Positions 1 to 7,758 are shown, counted from the stretch's first letter. The stretch is DNA of 21,750 nucleotides from Lachnospiraceae bacterium UBA6998 (GCA_002448395.1 DJXS01000076.1:1-21750); one strand, 5' to 3'. Made by a program: numbers and translations. Notes: generated from the letters alone by a model not told the origin.

Positions 1-1940
1 ACCTGAATGTTGTTTACGAAATCAACAACATCCTGTCTTGCGCCGGTAGCGTGAACGAGATCATACTCTTCACCTTCTGCCTGGCCCCAGGACTCGGGAA
101 CGTCAACCTTGACAACATTCTTGGCACCTGCATCGATCGCTGCCCAGTTCTTCTCGACAACGTCGCGGCCCTTACGGCCATAGGTCTTCTCAGCAGCAGC
201 CTTCATGTAGGCGATTGCATCCTCTTCGGGGATGATGTTGGCCAGCTTGAAGAATGCGGACTGAAGGATGGTGTTGATACGTGTCGGGCCCATGCCGGTC
301 TCGATACCGATCTTAACGCCGTCGATGGTGTAGAAGTTGATCTTGTGATCATAGATGAACTTCTTGACCTGCGGAGGAATGTGGGTCTCGAGCTCTTCTG
401 CGTTCCAAGAGCAGTTCAGCAGGAATGTGCCGCCGTCTACCAGTTCCTGAGACATGTTGAACTTGCGGATGTATGCCGGGTTGTGACATGCTACGAAGTT
501 AGCCTGGTGGATGAGGTAAGTGGACTTAATGGGCTTCTTACCAAATCTCAGGTGGGACATGGTAACACCACCGGACTTCTTGGAGTCATAGTCAAAATAT
601 GCCTGCGCATACATGTCGGTGTTGTCGCCGATGATCTTGATGGAGTTCTTGTTAGCACCGACGGTACCGTCAGCACCAAGACCCCAGAACTTGCAGCAGA
701 TTGTTCCCTCGGGAGTTGTAACGATTTCCTTGCCGGGATCAAGGGAAAGGTTTGTCACATCATCAGTGATACCGATGGTGAACTCTTTCTTCTCGGTGTT
801 GTTGAAAACAGCGATGATCTGAGCGGGAGTCGTATCCTTGGAACCAAGGCCGTAACGACCGGAGAATACGGGAACATCCTTGAACTCTGTGCCTGCGATC
901 GCAGCCTTGACATCCAGTGCCAGAGGCTCGCCGATGGAACCGGGCTCTTTTGTTCTGTCAAGAACAGAGATCTGCTTGACAGTCTTCGGGATAGCTGCAA
1001 GGAAAGCCTCTGTGCAGAAAGGTCTGTACAGACGAACCTTGATAACGCCAACCTTCTGGCCTGCAGCGTTGAGGTGATCAACAGTCTCTTCAATAGTCTC
1101 GTTGACGGAGCCCATTGCGATGATGACCTTCTCAGCGTCTTCTGCGCCATAGTAGTTGAACAGCTTGTAATCTGTGCCGAGCTTCGCATTGACCTTGTCC
1201 ATGTACTCCTGGACTACTGCGGGCATTGCGTTGTAAGCGGGGTTGCAGGCCTCACGGGTCTGGAAGAACAGGTCGGGGTTCTGAGCGCAGCCCATCTGGC
1301 AAGGGTGTGTAGGGTTCAGGCAGTTAGCGCGGAACTCTGCGATTGCCTCGTGGTCGATCAGCTCGTCGAGATCGTCATAATCCCAGATCTGGATCTTCTG
1401 GATTTCGTGAGATGTACGGAATCCGTCGAAGAAGTTGATGAAGGGAAGTTTGCCCTTAACTGCTGCGCAGTAAGCGACGGGAGTCAGATCCATGACTTCC
1501 TGTACGCTGGACTCACAGAGCATAGCGCAGCCGGTCTGTCTTGCGGCGTATACGTCGGAGTGATCGCCGAAGATGTTCAGAGCGTGTGTACATACGCAGC
1601 GAGCTGCTACGTTGATGACTGCCGGAAGGCCTTCGCCGGCGATCTTGTAAAGGTTGGGGATCATCAGAAGAAGACCCTGGGAAGCTGTAAAGGTGGATGT
1701 CATCGCACCGGCAGCGACCGCGCCGTGCACAGCACCTGCAGCACCAGCCTCGGACTGCATCTCGGTAACCTGTACGGGCTGACCGAAAATGTTCTTGCGT
1801 CCGGCTGTAGCCCACTCATCAACATGCTCAGGCATTACGGATGAAGGGGTGATGGGATAGATGGTAGCGACCTCTGTATACGCATACGCGGCGTGTGCAG
1901 CAGCCTCGTTACCATCCATGGTGAGAAACTTTCTTGCCAT
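1..1940 (-). CDS. nifJ: Pyruvate:ferredoxin (flavodoxin) oxidoreductase, N-terminal part (truncated by window edge)
   Basis: Oxidises pyruvate with CoA to acetyl-CoA, CO2 and reduced ferredoxin, the main pyruvate-consuming step in anaerobic clostridia; cytoplasmic. Reading the minus strand from the ATG at 1940 gives 646 uninterrupted codons before the window ends; the family is about 1,170-1,200 residues, so roughly half is visible. The start MARKFLTMDGNEA and the motif YPITPSS place Thr31, Glu64 (in EMQSEAGA) and Arg114 at the same numbers as the pyruvate and thiamine-diphosphate contacts known in the Desulfovibrio enzyme. Residues about 1-255 are domain I, then domain II (about 260-390), then the gamma-type domain (about 410-600); the segment near 610-646 begins the EKR linker. 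The 4Fe-4S and TPP C-terminal domains lie outside. The ribosome binding site AGGAGG sits 7 bases before the ATG. Single gene with its own promoter; completeness of the C-terminus is unknown. Confidence 0.97.
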   Translation of the reverse strand, partial: MARKFLTMDGNEAAAHAAYAYTEVATIYPITPSSVMPEHVDEWATAGRKNIFGQPVQVTEMQSEAGAAGAVHGAVAAGAMTSTFTASQGLLLMIPNLYKIAGEGLPAVINVAARCVCTHALNIFGDHSDVYAARQTGCAMLCESSVQEVMDLTPVAYCAAVKGKLPFINFFDGFRTSHEIQKIQIWDYDDLDELIDHEAIAEFRANCLNPTHPCQMGCAQNPDLFFQTREACNPAYNAMPAVVQEYMDKVNAKLGTDYKLFNYYGAEDAEKVIIAMGSVNETIEETVDHLNAAGQKVGVIKVRLYRPFCTEAFLAAIPKTVKQISVLDRTKEPGSIGEPLALDVKAAIAGTEFKDVPVFSGRYGLGSKDTTPAQIIAVFNNTEKKEFTIGITDDVTNLSLDPGKEIVTTPEGTICCKFWGLGADGTVGANKNSIKIIGDNTDMYAQAYFDYDSKKSGGVTMSHLRFGKKPIKSTYLIHQANFVACHNPAYIRKFNMSQELVDGGTFLLNCSWNAEELETHIPPQVKKFIYDHKINFYTIDGVKIGIETGMGPTRINTILQSAFFKLANIIPEEDAIAYMKAAAEKTYGRKGRDVVEKNWAAIDAGAKNVVKVDVPESWGQAEGEEYDLVHATGARQDVVDFVNNIQ

Positions 1941-2013
1941 TTGTTTTCCTCCTGTAAATATTGCAGCGGTAAACCGCTAAGTTGTAAAAACCCACAGCTT
2001 ATCTAGCAATTTA

Positions 2014-2042
2014 ATTCTAGCATCGGGTTATACAAAATACAA
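2014..2042 (-). promoter_or_regulatory. Probable promoter of the PFOR gene (extended -10)
   Basis: On the minus strand TTGTAT (2042-2037) is followed after 17 bases by TAGAAT (2019-2014), which is preceded by TGC, giving the extended -10 form TGCTAGAAT. Transcription would start near 2007, leaving a leader of about 65 bases. The leader carries a small hairpin, AGCGG/CCGCT around 1965-1978, just upstream of the ribosome binding site. Assigned from consensus match only. Confidence 0.55.
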
Positions 2043-2114
2043 TGTCATTTTCGGATTGTATCCGGAAAAAGACCAGTAATAATAACGAAAAACGAGGTTA
2101 GTAGCGCCTAACTA

Positions 2115-2154
2115 TTGTGGAAGTTTCACAGTAGTTGTGAAGACGATGTCACAA
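2115..2154. promoter_or_regulatory. Cluster of TGTGRA/TYCACA half-sites upstream of PFOR
   Basis: Four alternating half-sites lie in 40 bases: TTGTGGAAGTTTCACAG at 2115-2131 and TTGTGAAGACGATGTCACAA at 2135-2154, with a third overlapping dyad TTCACA-N5-TGTGAA at 2125-2141. They sit about 105-145 bases upstream of the inferred PFOR start site. The half-sites resemble those of Rex (TTGTGAA-N4-TTCACAA) and of Crp/Fnr-type regulators (TGTGA-N6-TCACA), but the spacings here are 3 and 6 bases for the Rex reading and 8 for the Crp reading, so neither is canonical. The regulator is not identified. Confidence 0.4.
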
Positions 2155-2252
2155 AAGAATTAATAAGTGTCTAAATGGATTTAATATAATAAACTGTATT
2201 TTAAAGGAAATTTGAAGGTTTATTGAATGCGGTGAAATGATGGTTTGTAATG

Positions 2253-2280
2253 AAAAAAGACAGGTGCCGAAGCACCTGTC
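2253..2280 (-). terminator. Intrinsic terminator of mecA
   Basis: The 9-bp stem GACAGGTGC/GCACCTGTC (2259-2267 with 2272-2280) has a four-base loop that reads UUCG on the minus strand, a very stable tetraloop. It is followed on that strand by six T (2258-2253). It ends the mecA transcript 33 bases after its stop codon. Confidence 0.93.
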
Positions 2281-2312
2281 CTGGTCAGAAAACGAAATCG
2301 TAAATAAAACTG

Positions 2313-3053
2313 TCACAGTCCGCTGAGCGTCTCGAGAGCATTTGCACTGCAAATGGGAGTGCAGTGGGTGACCAGATACTGTTGGCGGGCAGGGCTCACT
2401 TTTTCAAGGTGCCCGTACTCGGAGAGGGCGGCCAGTGTGCTCTGCATAGCGCCGACCTCTTCAAGACCGCTCATTCTCAGAAGCAGATACAGAGTTCCGG
2501 TCTTCTCGTCGCGGTAAAGCGAACTGCGTCCGCTGTAAGCAGACGAAAGAACCTTGGCTGCGCGGATCACGTCTGCCATGGTCTCGAAAGAATACACTCT
2601 TGATGTCAGAAGCGCCTCTCTGCGCTCTTTCATAGTCTCGTCCGGAGTCTTCGCTCCTGAGGCCCCGGCCGGTCCTGGCGCTCCGTTGCTGCTCTCCTTG
2701 AGTGAATTCAGAAGCTGGGCCAGGGGAGAAGGCGGCTCCTGCGCGGGCAGGGCGTCCTTCTGCACGGAAGGGGCAAAATTTGAAAAGCGGGTGTCCAGCT
2801 CATCCGGATTGTCGACTTTGGTGACAATAAGGACAATGCTGTCGGAACCGAGGGGAATGGCCTCGATCATAAGCGGATAGTTCTCCGCGTCGAACCCGCA
2901 CTGGATCGCGGCCTGTTCCATCATATCGCGGAACAGCGCGCGCGCTTTTTCGGAGCCGTATGCCAGCTCGCTCAAGCGAAGCTGCCTGCTGGCCAGATCT
3001 TCGCCGGTAAGGATGCACCGGATCTGGCTGTTGCTGATCTTCTCTATCTTCAT
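2313..3053 (-). CDS. mecA: MecA-family adaptor protein for ClpC protease
   Basis: Members of the NegReg/MecA family bind substrates and deliver them to the ClpCP protease; in Bacillus the substrate is ComK, so the family is named for competence control, but in clostridia the targets are largely unknown. The 246 residues show the usual two-domain plan: an N-terminal substrate-binding domain (about 1-83, starting MKIEKISNSQIRCILTGEDL), a flexible Pro/Ala/Gly/Ser-rich linker (about 95-150), and a C-terminal ClpC-binding domain (about 151-246, RVYSFETMADVIRAAKVL). Length fits the family (about 220-250). GAGGAG lies about 8 bases before the ATG. The gene is monocistronic, between a 726-bp gap upstream and its own terminator downstream. 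The competence label is family naming, not evidence that this organism is transformable. Confidence 0.9.
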   Translation of the reverse strand: MKIEKISNSQIRCILTGEDLASRQLRLSELAYGSEKARALFRDMMEQAAIQCGFDAENYPLMIEAIPLGSDSIVLIVTKVDNPDELDTRFSNFAPSVQKDALPAQEPPSPLAQLLNSLKESSNGAPGPAGASGAKTPDETMKERREALLTSRVYSFETMADVIRAAKVLSSAYSGRSSLYRDEKTGTLYLLLRMSGLEEVGAMQSTLAALSEYGHLEKVSPARQQYLVTHCTPICSANALETLSGL

Positions 3054-3094
3054 GGATTTCTCCTCTGCATCAAAATACGGAAGGATTTAAAGGG

Positions 3095-3109
3095 ACAGGA
3101 TATACCTGT
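3095..3109. promoter_or_regulatory. Palindrome upstream of mecA
   Basis: ACAGG-ATATA-CCTGT is a perfect dyad 42-56 bases before the mecA start codon, where an operator or the promoter core would be expected. A second dyad, TTGACGCA (3123-3130) with TGCGTCAA (3142-3149), lies just further upstream. No convincing -35/-10 pair for mecA was found in this stretch, so the role is inferred from position only. Confidence 0.35.
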
Positions 3110-3244
3110 GCTTATTAATATTTTGACGCATAGACAGAACCTGCGTCAATCATTATTTGTACCGCTTCCGCAACAGGCGAAAACGGCAGTTGTGCGAAAA
3201 TCACAAGAATGGCGACTTTCGTATTTTAGGAGTCTGCGGGTGTT

Positions 3245-3325
3245 GTGCGGCCGGATGAGGTTGTACTAGAATGACTCTCGGAAGCAGATGAAACAGTCTG
3301 TACCGGCCGGGAGGTGATGCCGCAC
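3245..3325 (+). ncRNA. Candidate structured RNA element (family not identified)
   Basis: A 7-bp helix GTGCGGC (3245-3251) with GCCGCAC (3319-3325) closes an 81-base segment. Inside, CCGG at 3251-3254 can pair with CCGG at 3303-3306 (the longer CGGCCGG/CCGGCCG pairing is an alternative), and CAGA/TCTG (3285-3288 with 3297-3300) makes a further hairpin. Unpaired stretches are purine-rich, as in folded RNAs, and are read more naturally on the plus strand. The preceding bases 3155-3244 also hold small dyads, so the element may begin earlier. It is flanked by non-coding DNA on both sides. No known family could be assigned by eye; the raiA-motif RNA of Firmicutes is one family worth testing. Clear terminator not seen. 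Confidence 0.33.
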
Positions 3326-3720
3326 TTAGCTTTTGCTTAATATTCATATCTAATAACACATTTTATATGGGACTTTCCCATTATCTGAAATCTATTGCCG
3401 GTCAGGCAAAAAAGAGAATTCAGCATGATATTATTTGCGTCTGATTTAAAAAATGTCATTTATTAAAGGTACAGTTTCTGTGCTTCCCGGGGCGGAGGCA
3501 GGATGCGGCGGGACAATTCTCACGGAAAAATTGTATCCTTCAGGTCTCTGCAGTCCGCTGCAATTCATAATAAGATCCAGGGAGATCTTATATCTTTAGT
3601 CAAATCTCGAGCATATAGAGTCATATCTGGGAACGCTTCGTATATCAGGCAGTGCTGCGGGACCCGCTTGCGGCAGACGGTATTCGAAGCGTTCCGTCAT
3701 ATATATAAGGATATATTCAT

Positions 3721-3749
3721 TTGTTACATTTCGAATACTCTGCTATAAT
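3721..3749 (+). promoter_or_regulatory. Promoter of the GH18-sua5-upp-dCMP deaminase operon
   Basis: TTGTTA (3721-3726), a 17-base spacer, then a perfect TATAAT (3744-3749). Transcription would start near 3756, about 24 bases before the ATG at 3780. The -10 box is bracketed by the 9-bp inverted repeat TTCGAATAC (3730-3738) and GTATTCGAA (3758-3766); a further copy of GTATTCGAA lies at 3680-3688. This arrangement suits a repressor that covers the promoter. Confidence 0.8.
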
Positions 3750-3779
3750 AGGCACGTGTATTCGAAAGGAGAGTGACAG

Positions 3780-5471
3780 ATGAAGAAAGTTCTGCCTACA
3801 TTATTTATTCTGGTCCTGATCGGTGTGCTCGGCGTCGTGTTTTACAAGAACTATTTCGTAAAATACACCTACACCGATGAAAAGGTGGACCTTAATTTAT
3901 ATTATGAAGTCAAAGGCGAAGATGATTATCCGGTTATACTGCAGGACGAGTGGTCCGATTATCATGCCAAAAAGATCGGGGAACAGTATTATCTTGACTA
4001 TGAGACAGTGACAACGCTCCTCAACGACAGGTTTTATTACGGTGAGGAAGACGGAGAGCTCCTCTACTGCCTCCCTGATACACGCATAACGGCGAAGGAG
4101 GGAGAGAGCGCATGGACAGATTCCTCCGGCGCTGCCACACAGGAACAGTATGCGATCTGCGTGAAGGAAGGGGACACCCTTTATGTCGCGCTGGATTTTG
4201 TCCGCAAGTACACCAATTTCTCTTATGAGGCTTTTACGGAGCCCAACAGGATCAGCATTTACAACAGCTGGGGAGAGCGCCAGGAAGCTGAAGTGACCAG
4301 GGCGACGAAGCTCAGGTCGTCGGGCGGAGTAAAGAGCAAAGTTGTCTCTGAAGTTCCGGAAGGGACGAAACTGGTGGTCATTGAGAGAATGGACAACTGG
4401 AGCAAGGTCGTTACGCCGGACGTCATGATCGGCTATATCGAGAACCGAAAGATGACTGAGCCCACTACTGTCGCGATGACTCCGGTAGCTGATTATCAGG
4501 AGCCTGAATACAAGCGCACTGCGCTTGACGGCAAAGTGAACATGGCATGGCACAATATCGCCGGAGCGGCGGGAAATGATACTTTCGCAGGCAGGATCGC
4601 CAATACGCAGTCCGTTAATGTCGTGGCACCCACGTGGTTCGTCGTTCTTAATGACACCGGCTCTGTGGAAGTGCGCGCGACTCAGGCTTATGCAGACGCC
4701 GCCCACGAGAGGGGAATGGAAGTATGGGCTGTGCTCGATAATTTCACAGGTCCCGAAGGAGTACAGCAGAAGTTCCTTGCGTCCGGCGAGGCGAGAAGCG
4801 AAGTCATTTCCAAGGTGACAGGCACAGCTCTGGAGATGGGGATCGACGGCATAAACGTGGACATCGAGGGAATCTCGGAGAAGTACGGGGACGACTTTGT
4901 CGAATTTGTGAGAGAACTCTCCATTGTCTGCCGCGGCGCAGGACTTGTGATGTCTGTTGATAACTACGTGCCTTACAATTTCAACAACCATTACCGCCTC
5001 GACGAACAGGGTATCTTCGCCGATTATGTGGTGATCATGGGTTATGACGAGCACTACGCCGGCAGCCAGGAGCCCGGAAGTGTCGCGTCCATCGGCTATG
5101 TGACTTACGGGATCGAGGAAGCCCTCAAGTGTGTTCCCGCCGAGAAACTGATCAACGGTATTCCATTCTATTCCAGGATCTGGAAGACCGCAGCGGATGG
5201 TGTGACAAGTATGGCTTACGGCATGAACGAACTGCAGATTTTCATTGCCAATCACAACATGACAGTGGAGTGGAACGCTTCGACGGAACAGAATTACGCC
5301 GAAGTCTCCGAGGACGACGCGACCTACCAGATCTGGATCGAGGACGCGGAATCCATTGAGAAAAAGCTTGGAGTTATGCAGGCGCACGGCATCGCAGGCG
5401 TTGCGGAGTGGTGCCTCGGAATGGAGAGCGCTGATGTCTGGACCGTCATCGCCGATTACATGAACAAGTGA
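3780..5471 (+). CDS. Membrane-anchored SH3 and glycoside hydrolase family 18 protein
   Basis: Probable cell-surface enzyme or binding protein acting on peptidoglycan or another N-acetylglucosamine polymer. Residues 1-3 are MKK, then one hydrophobic segment (about 4-22) that is either a signal anchor or an uncleaved signal peptide; the rest faces outward. Residues about 50-165 look like a copper-amine-oxidase-N type wall domain, about 170-225 form a bacterial SH3 domain (ATKLRSSGGVKSKVVSEVPEG), and about 250-563 are a GH18 barrel. The catalytic strand reads DGINVDIEG: the family DxxDxDxE appears as D356-G-I-N-V-D361-I-E363, so the acid residue Glu363 is kept while one Asp is Asn359. MGYDEHY (420-426) and EWCLGMES (543-550) match the conserved barrel ends. 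AAAGGAG precedes the ATG. Related clostridial and bacillary proteins (spore cortex or germination-associated YaaH/YdhD type) make a spore or wall role plausible, not shown. First gene of the operon. Confidence 0.85.
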   Translation: MKKVLPTLFILVLIGVLGVVFYKNYFVKYTYTDEKVDLNLYYEVKGEDDYPVILQDEWSDYHAKKIGEQYYLDYETVTTLLNDRFYYGEEDGELLYCLPDTRITAKEGESAWTDSSGAATQEQYAICVKEGDTLYVALDFVRKYTNFSYEAFTEPNRISIYNSWGERQEAEVTRATKLRSSGGVKSKVVSEVPEGTKLVVIERMDNWSKVVTPDVMIGYIENRKMTEPTTVAMTPVADYQEPEYKRTALDGKVNMAWHNIAGAAGNDTFAGRIANTQSVNVVAPTWFVVLNDTGSVEVRATQAYADAAHERGMEVWAVLDNFTGPEGVQQKFLASGEARSEVISKVTGTALEMGIDGINVDIEGISEKYGDDFVEFVRELSIVCRGAGLVMSVDNYVPYNFNNHYRLDEQGIFADYVVIMGYDEHYAGSQEPGSVASIGYVTYGIEEALKCVPAEKLINGIPFYSRIWKTAADGVTSMAYGMNELQIFIANHNMTVEWNASTEQNYAEVSEDDATYQIWIEDAESIEKKLGVMQAHGIAGVAEWCLGMESADVWTVIADYMNK

Positions 5472-5487
5472 GTCCGGAAAGGAAGCA

Positions 5488-6564
5488 ATGACAACAGAGT
5501 ATGTGGTTATGAATGAGGAGGCGCCGGACCTGTCTGTGATCGGGCGGGCCGGACGGATCTTAAAGGAAGGCGGCCTTGTCGCTTTTCCGACTGAGACTGT
5601 GTACGGGCTTGGCGGAGACGCACTTAACCCCGAATCCTCCCGAAAGATATACGAAGCGAAGGGAAGACCGTCTGATAATCCCCTGATCGTGCATATATGC
5701 AGGCTGGAGGATCTGGCGCCCATCGTGAGCGAAATACCGCCGGAGGCGGAGAAACTTGCCGGAGCCTTCTGGCCCGGTCCCCTGACGATGATCTTTAAAA
5801 AGAGCAGCCTTGTCCCGAAGGAGACGACGGGCGGCCTCGATACGGTTGCAGTGCGATTTCCGAGCAATAAGATCGCTCAGGCCCTGATCGACGCGGCAGG
5901 CGGCTATATCGCGGCTCCCAGCGCCAACAGGTCCGGAAGGCCCAGTCCTACTTTGGCAAAATATTGCCGGGAGGATTTGGACGGCAGAGTGGAGATGATC
6001 ATTGACGGCGGACAGGTGGGGATCGGACTCGAATCCACCATCATCGATCTCACAGAGGATGAGCCGGTGATACTGCGGCCCGGATTTATTAACAGAAAGA
6101 TGCTGCAGGAAGTCCTCGGAAGAGTGGATGTAGACTCGACGCTGATCACACCGGATTCGGGGGTCGCCCCCAAGGCACCGGGAATGAAGTACCGGCATTA
6201 CGCTCCCAAAGGGGAACTGGTGATTGTTGAGGGCGAACGTGGTAAAGTAGTATCAGAGATCAATAAAGCATCAGAATACAACAGAGAGCACGGCATCAGG
6301 ACCGGCGTGATATGTACGGATGAGACGAGAGACCTGTACAACGCGGATTGTGTAAAGAGCGCGGGACCGCGTGGAGACGAGGACAGCGTCGCAAGAGAAC
6401 TGTTCCGCATCCTGAGGGAGTTTGATGACGACGGCGCTGAGCGCATATACTCGGAATCCTTCAGCGGCGGGGAACTCGGACAGGCGATCATGAACCGTCT
6501 GATGAAGGCGGCCGGGCACAGGGTAGTGCGTACTGACGAAGGAGAAACACTGCATTTCAAGTAA
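5488..6564 (+). CDS. sua5: L-threonylcarbamoyladenylate synthase, long Sua5 form
   Basis: Makes threonylcarbamoyl-AMP from threonine, bicarbonate and ATP, the first step of the t6A modification at position 37 of ANN-decoding tRNAs; the product is passed to the TsaBDE complex. Residues 16-205 form the YrdC/TsaC domain with PTETVYGLG (34-42), KGRPSDNPL (58-66), WPGPLT (95-100), PSANRSG (144-150) and GLESTIID (180-187). The linker APGMKYRHYAP (230-240), which threads the active site in Sua5 proteins, leads into the C-terminal Sua5 domain (about 243-345, ending in GELGQAIMNRLMKAAGH). Length of 358 fits Sua5 rather than short TsaC. GGAAAGGAAG lies 5 or so bases before the ATG, only 16 bases after the GH18 stop, so the two are almost certainly co-transcribed. 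Confidence 0.97.
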   Translation: MTTEYVVMNEEAPDLSVIGRAGRILKEGGLVAFPTETVYGLGGDALNPESSRKIYEAKGRPSDNPLIVHICRLEDLAPIVSEIPPEAEKLAGAFWPGPLTMIFKKSSLVPKETTGGLDTVAVRFPSNKIAQALIDAAGGYIAAPSANRSGRPSPTLAKYCREDLDGRVEMIIDGGQVGIGLESTIIDLTEDEPVILRPGFINRKMLQEVLGRVDVDSTLITPDSGVAPKAPGMKYRHYAPKGELVIVEGERGKVVSEINKASEYNREHGIRTGVICTDETRDLYNADCVKSAGPRGDEDSVARELFRILREFDDDGAERIYSESFSGGELGQAIMNRLMKAAGHRVVRTDEGETLHFK

Positions 6565-6615
6565 TATTTTGGCGGGGATGCGGTTTTTATACACTCAATA
6601 TGATGGAGGACTAAA

Positions 6616-7245
6616 ATGAAAAATGTATTTATCATGGACCACCCGTTGATCAAGCACAAGATCGGTCTGATCAGGCGCAAGGAAATCGGAACCAAGGAGT
6701 TCCGCGAGACCATCGGCGAGATCGCTATGCTCGAGTGCTATGAGGCGACCAGAAACCTGGAACTCGAGGACGTTGAGATCGAGACACCCATCTGCAAGAC
6801 AACTGTTCAGGAGATCAAGGGCAAGAAACTTGCTGTAGTTCCGATCCTGAGAGCAGGCCTTGGAATGGTAGACGGCATGCTGACGATGATCCCTGCGGCT
6901 AAGGTTGGCCACATCGGACTTTACAGAGATCCCGAGACGCTGGCTCCTGTGGAATACTACTGCAAGCTTCCCGCTGACTGCGCGGAGAGAGAGATCTTCG
7001 TCGTCGATCCTATGCTGGCTACCGGCGGTTCCGCTCTGGAAGCTGTTGAGATGCTCAAGAAACACGGCTGCAGGAAGCTTCACTTCCTGTGCATCATCGC
7101 TGCTCCCGAAGGAATCAAGGCCTTCACAGAGGCACACCCTGATGTGGATCTCTACATCGGCGCTGTAGACGATCACCTGAACGATCACGGCTACATCGTT
7201 CCCGGCCTTGGCGACGCGGGCGACAGGATCTTCGGTACAAAGTAA
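6616..7245 (+). CDS. upp: Uracil phosphoribosyltransferase
   Basis: Pyrimidine salvage: uracil plus PRPP gives UMP and pyrophosphate. The 209 residues match the family length. The PRPP loop is [12 protein letters not shown] (129-140), and the uracil-binding C-terminus [17 protein letters not shown] (193-209) is complete. LRAGLGM (78-84) and the flexible-loop region are also present. ATGGAGGAC provides the ribosome binding site before the ATG. It follows sua5 after 51 bases with no terminator and precedes dCMP deaminase by 15 bases. In many clostridia rpiB and sometimes a low-molecular-weight phosphatase gene stand between sua5 and upp; both are absent here. Its cosubstrate is the product of prs, which lies convergent just downstream. 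Confidence 0.98.
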   Translation: MKNVFIMDHPLIKHKIGLIRRKEIGTKEFRETIGEIAMLECYEATRNLELEDVEIETPICKTTVQEIKGKKLAVVPILRAGLGMVDGMLTMIPAAKVGHIGLYRDPETLAPVEYYCKLPADCAEREIFVVDPMLATGGSALEAVEMLKKHGCRKLHFLCIIAAPEGIKAFTEAHPDVDLYIGAVDDHLNDHGYIVPGLGDAGDRIFGTK

Positions 7246-7260
7246 TTTCAGGAGGAGAGC

Positions 7261-7758
7261 ATGGCTGTCAAAATGACCGGTAAACGAAGCGACTATATTA
7301 CCTGGGACGAGTACTTTATGGGAGTGGCCCAGCTCTCTGCTCTCCGTTCCAAGGATCCCAATACACAGGTCGGATCCTGTATTGTGAGCAAAGCTCATAA
7401 GATCCTCTCCATGGGATATAACGGGTTCCCAATCGGCTGTTCAGACGATGATTTTCCCTGGGCGAGGGAGGGCGACACACTCAGTACCAAGTATCCCTTC
7501 GTGACACACAGTGAACTTAACGCCATACTCAATTACAGGGGTGGAAGCCTTGAGGGCGCCACTTTGTACGTATCTCTGTTCCCCTGCAATGAGTGTGCGA
7601 AAGCGATCATTCAGAGCGGGATCAGGACGGTAGTTTACGACAGCGACAAATACGCCACTTCTGACATGACGATCGCAAGCAAGCGGATGTTTGACGCAGC
7701 GGGTGTGCGGTACTATCAGTACCAGAGGACCGGCAGAAAGGTCGAAGTGGACCTGTAA
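7261..7758 (+). CDS. comEB: Deoxycytidylate (dCMP) deaminase, ComEB type
   Basis: Deaminates dCMP to dUMP, the substrate for thymidylate synthase; cytosolic zinc enzyme. The cytidine-deaminase fold signature is present: THSELNAIL around 82-90 carries His83 and the catalytic Glu85 (HSE in place of the common HAE), and PCNECAK (108-114) supplies Cys109 and Cys112 for zinc. The N-terminal part WDEYFMGVAQLSALRSKDPNTQVG (positions 15-38) is typical of the dCMP rather than the cytidine or guanine deaminases. 165 residues is normal for the family. CAGGAGGAG gives a strong ribosome binding site, 15 bases after the upp stop. The comEB symbol follows the Bacillus naming; no other late-competence gene is next to it. 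Last gene of the operon. Confidence 0.95.
   Translation: MAVKMTGKRSDYITWDEYFMGVAQLSALRSKDPNTQVGSCIVSKAHKILSMGYNGFPIGCSDDDFPWAREGDTLSTKYPFVTHSELNAILNYRGGSLEGATLYVSLFPCNECAKAIIQSGIRTVVYDSDKYATSDMTIASKRMFDAAGVRYYQYQRTGRKVEVDL

Larger units (their letters stand above)
3054..3779. other. 726-bp non-coding gap with many inverted repeats
   Basis: No convincing gene lies here. Besides the listed palindromes, RNA candidate and promoter, it holds: ATGGGA/TCCCAT (3367-3381); ACAATT/AATTGT (3513-3534); TAAGATC/GATCTTA (3571-3590); and an 11-bp inverted repeat GGAACGCTTCG (3630-3640) with CGAAGCGTTCC (3685-3695) enclosing GCGGG-A-CCCGC. A short open frame at 3503-3748 overlaps these repeats and has no family resemblance. 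The region is more AT-rich than the flanking genes. Confidence 0.6.

Noticed and set aside
51..1844. 597-codon open frame on the plus strand
   Set aside because: It is antisense to the PFOR gene, whose motifs and ribosome binding site are clear. The translation has no family features and reflects codon bias of the real gene.
3503..3748. 81-codon frame with GGAGG nearby
   Set aside because: The spacing to the ATG is only about 4 bases, the protein resembles nothing known, it overlaps several inverted repeats and it runs into the operon promoter.
3897..5867. 656-codon open frame on the minus strand
   Set aside because: It runs antisense across both the GH18 gene and the start of sua5, crossing a gene boundary, without family resemblance. 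A shadow frame despite its length.
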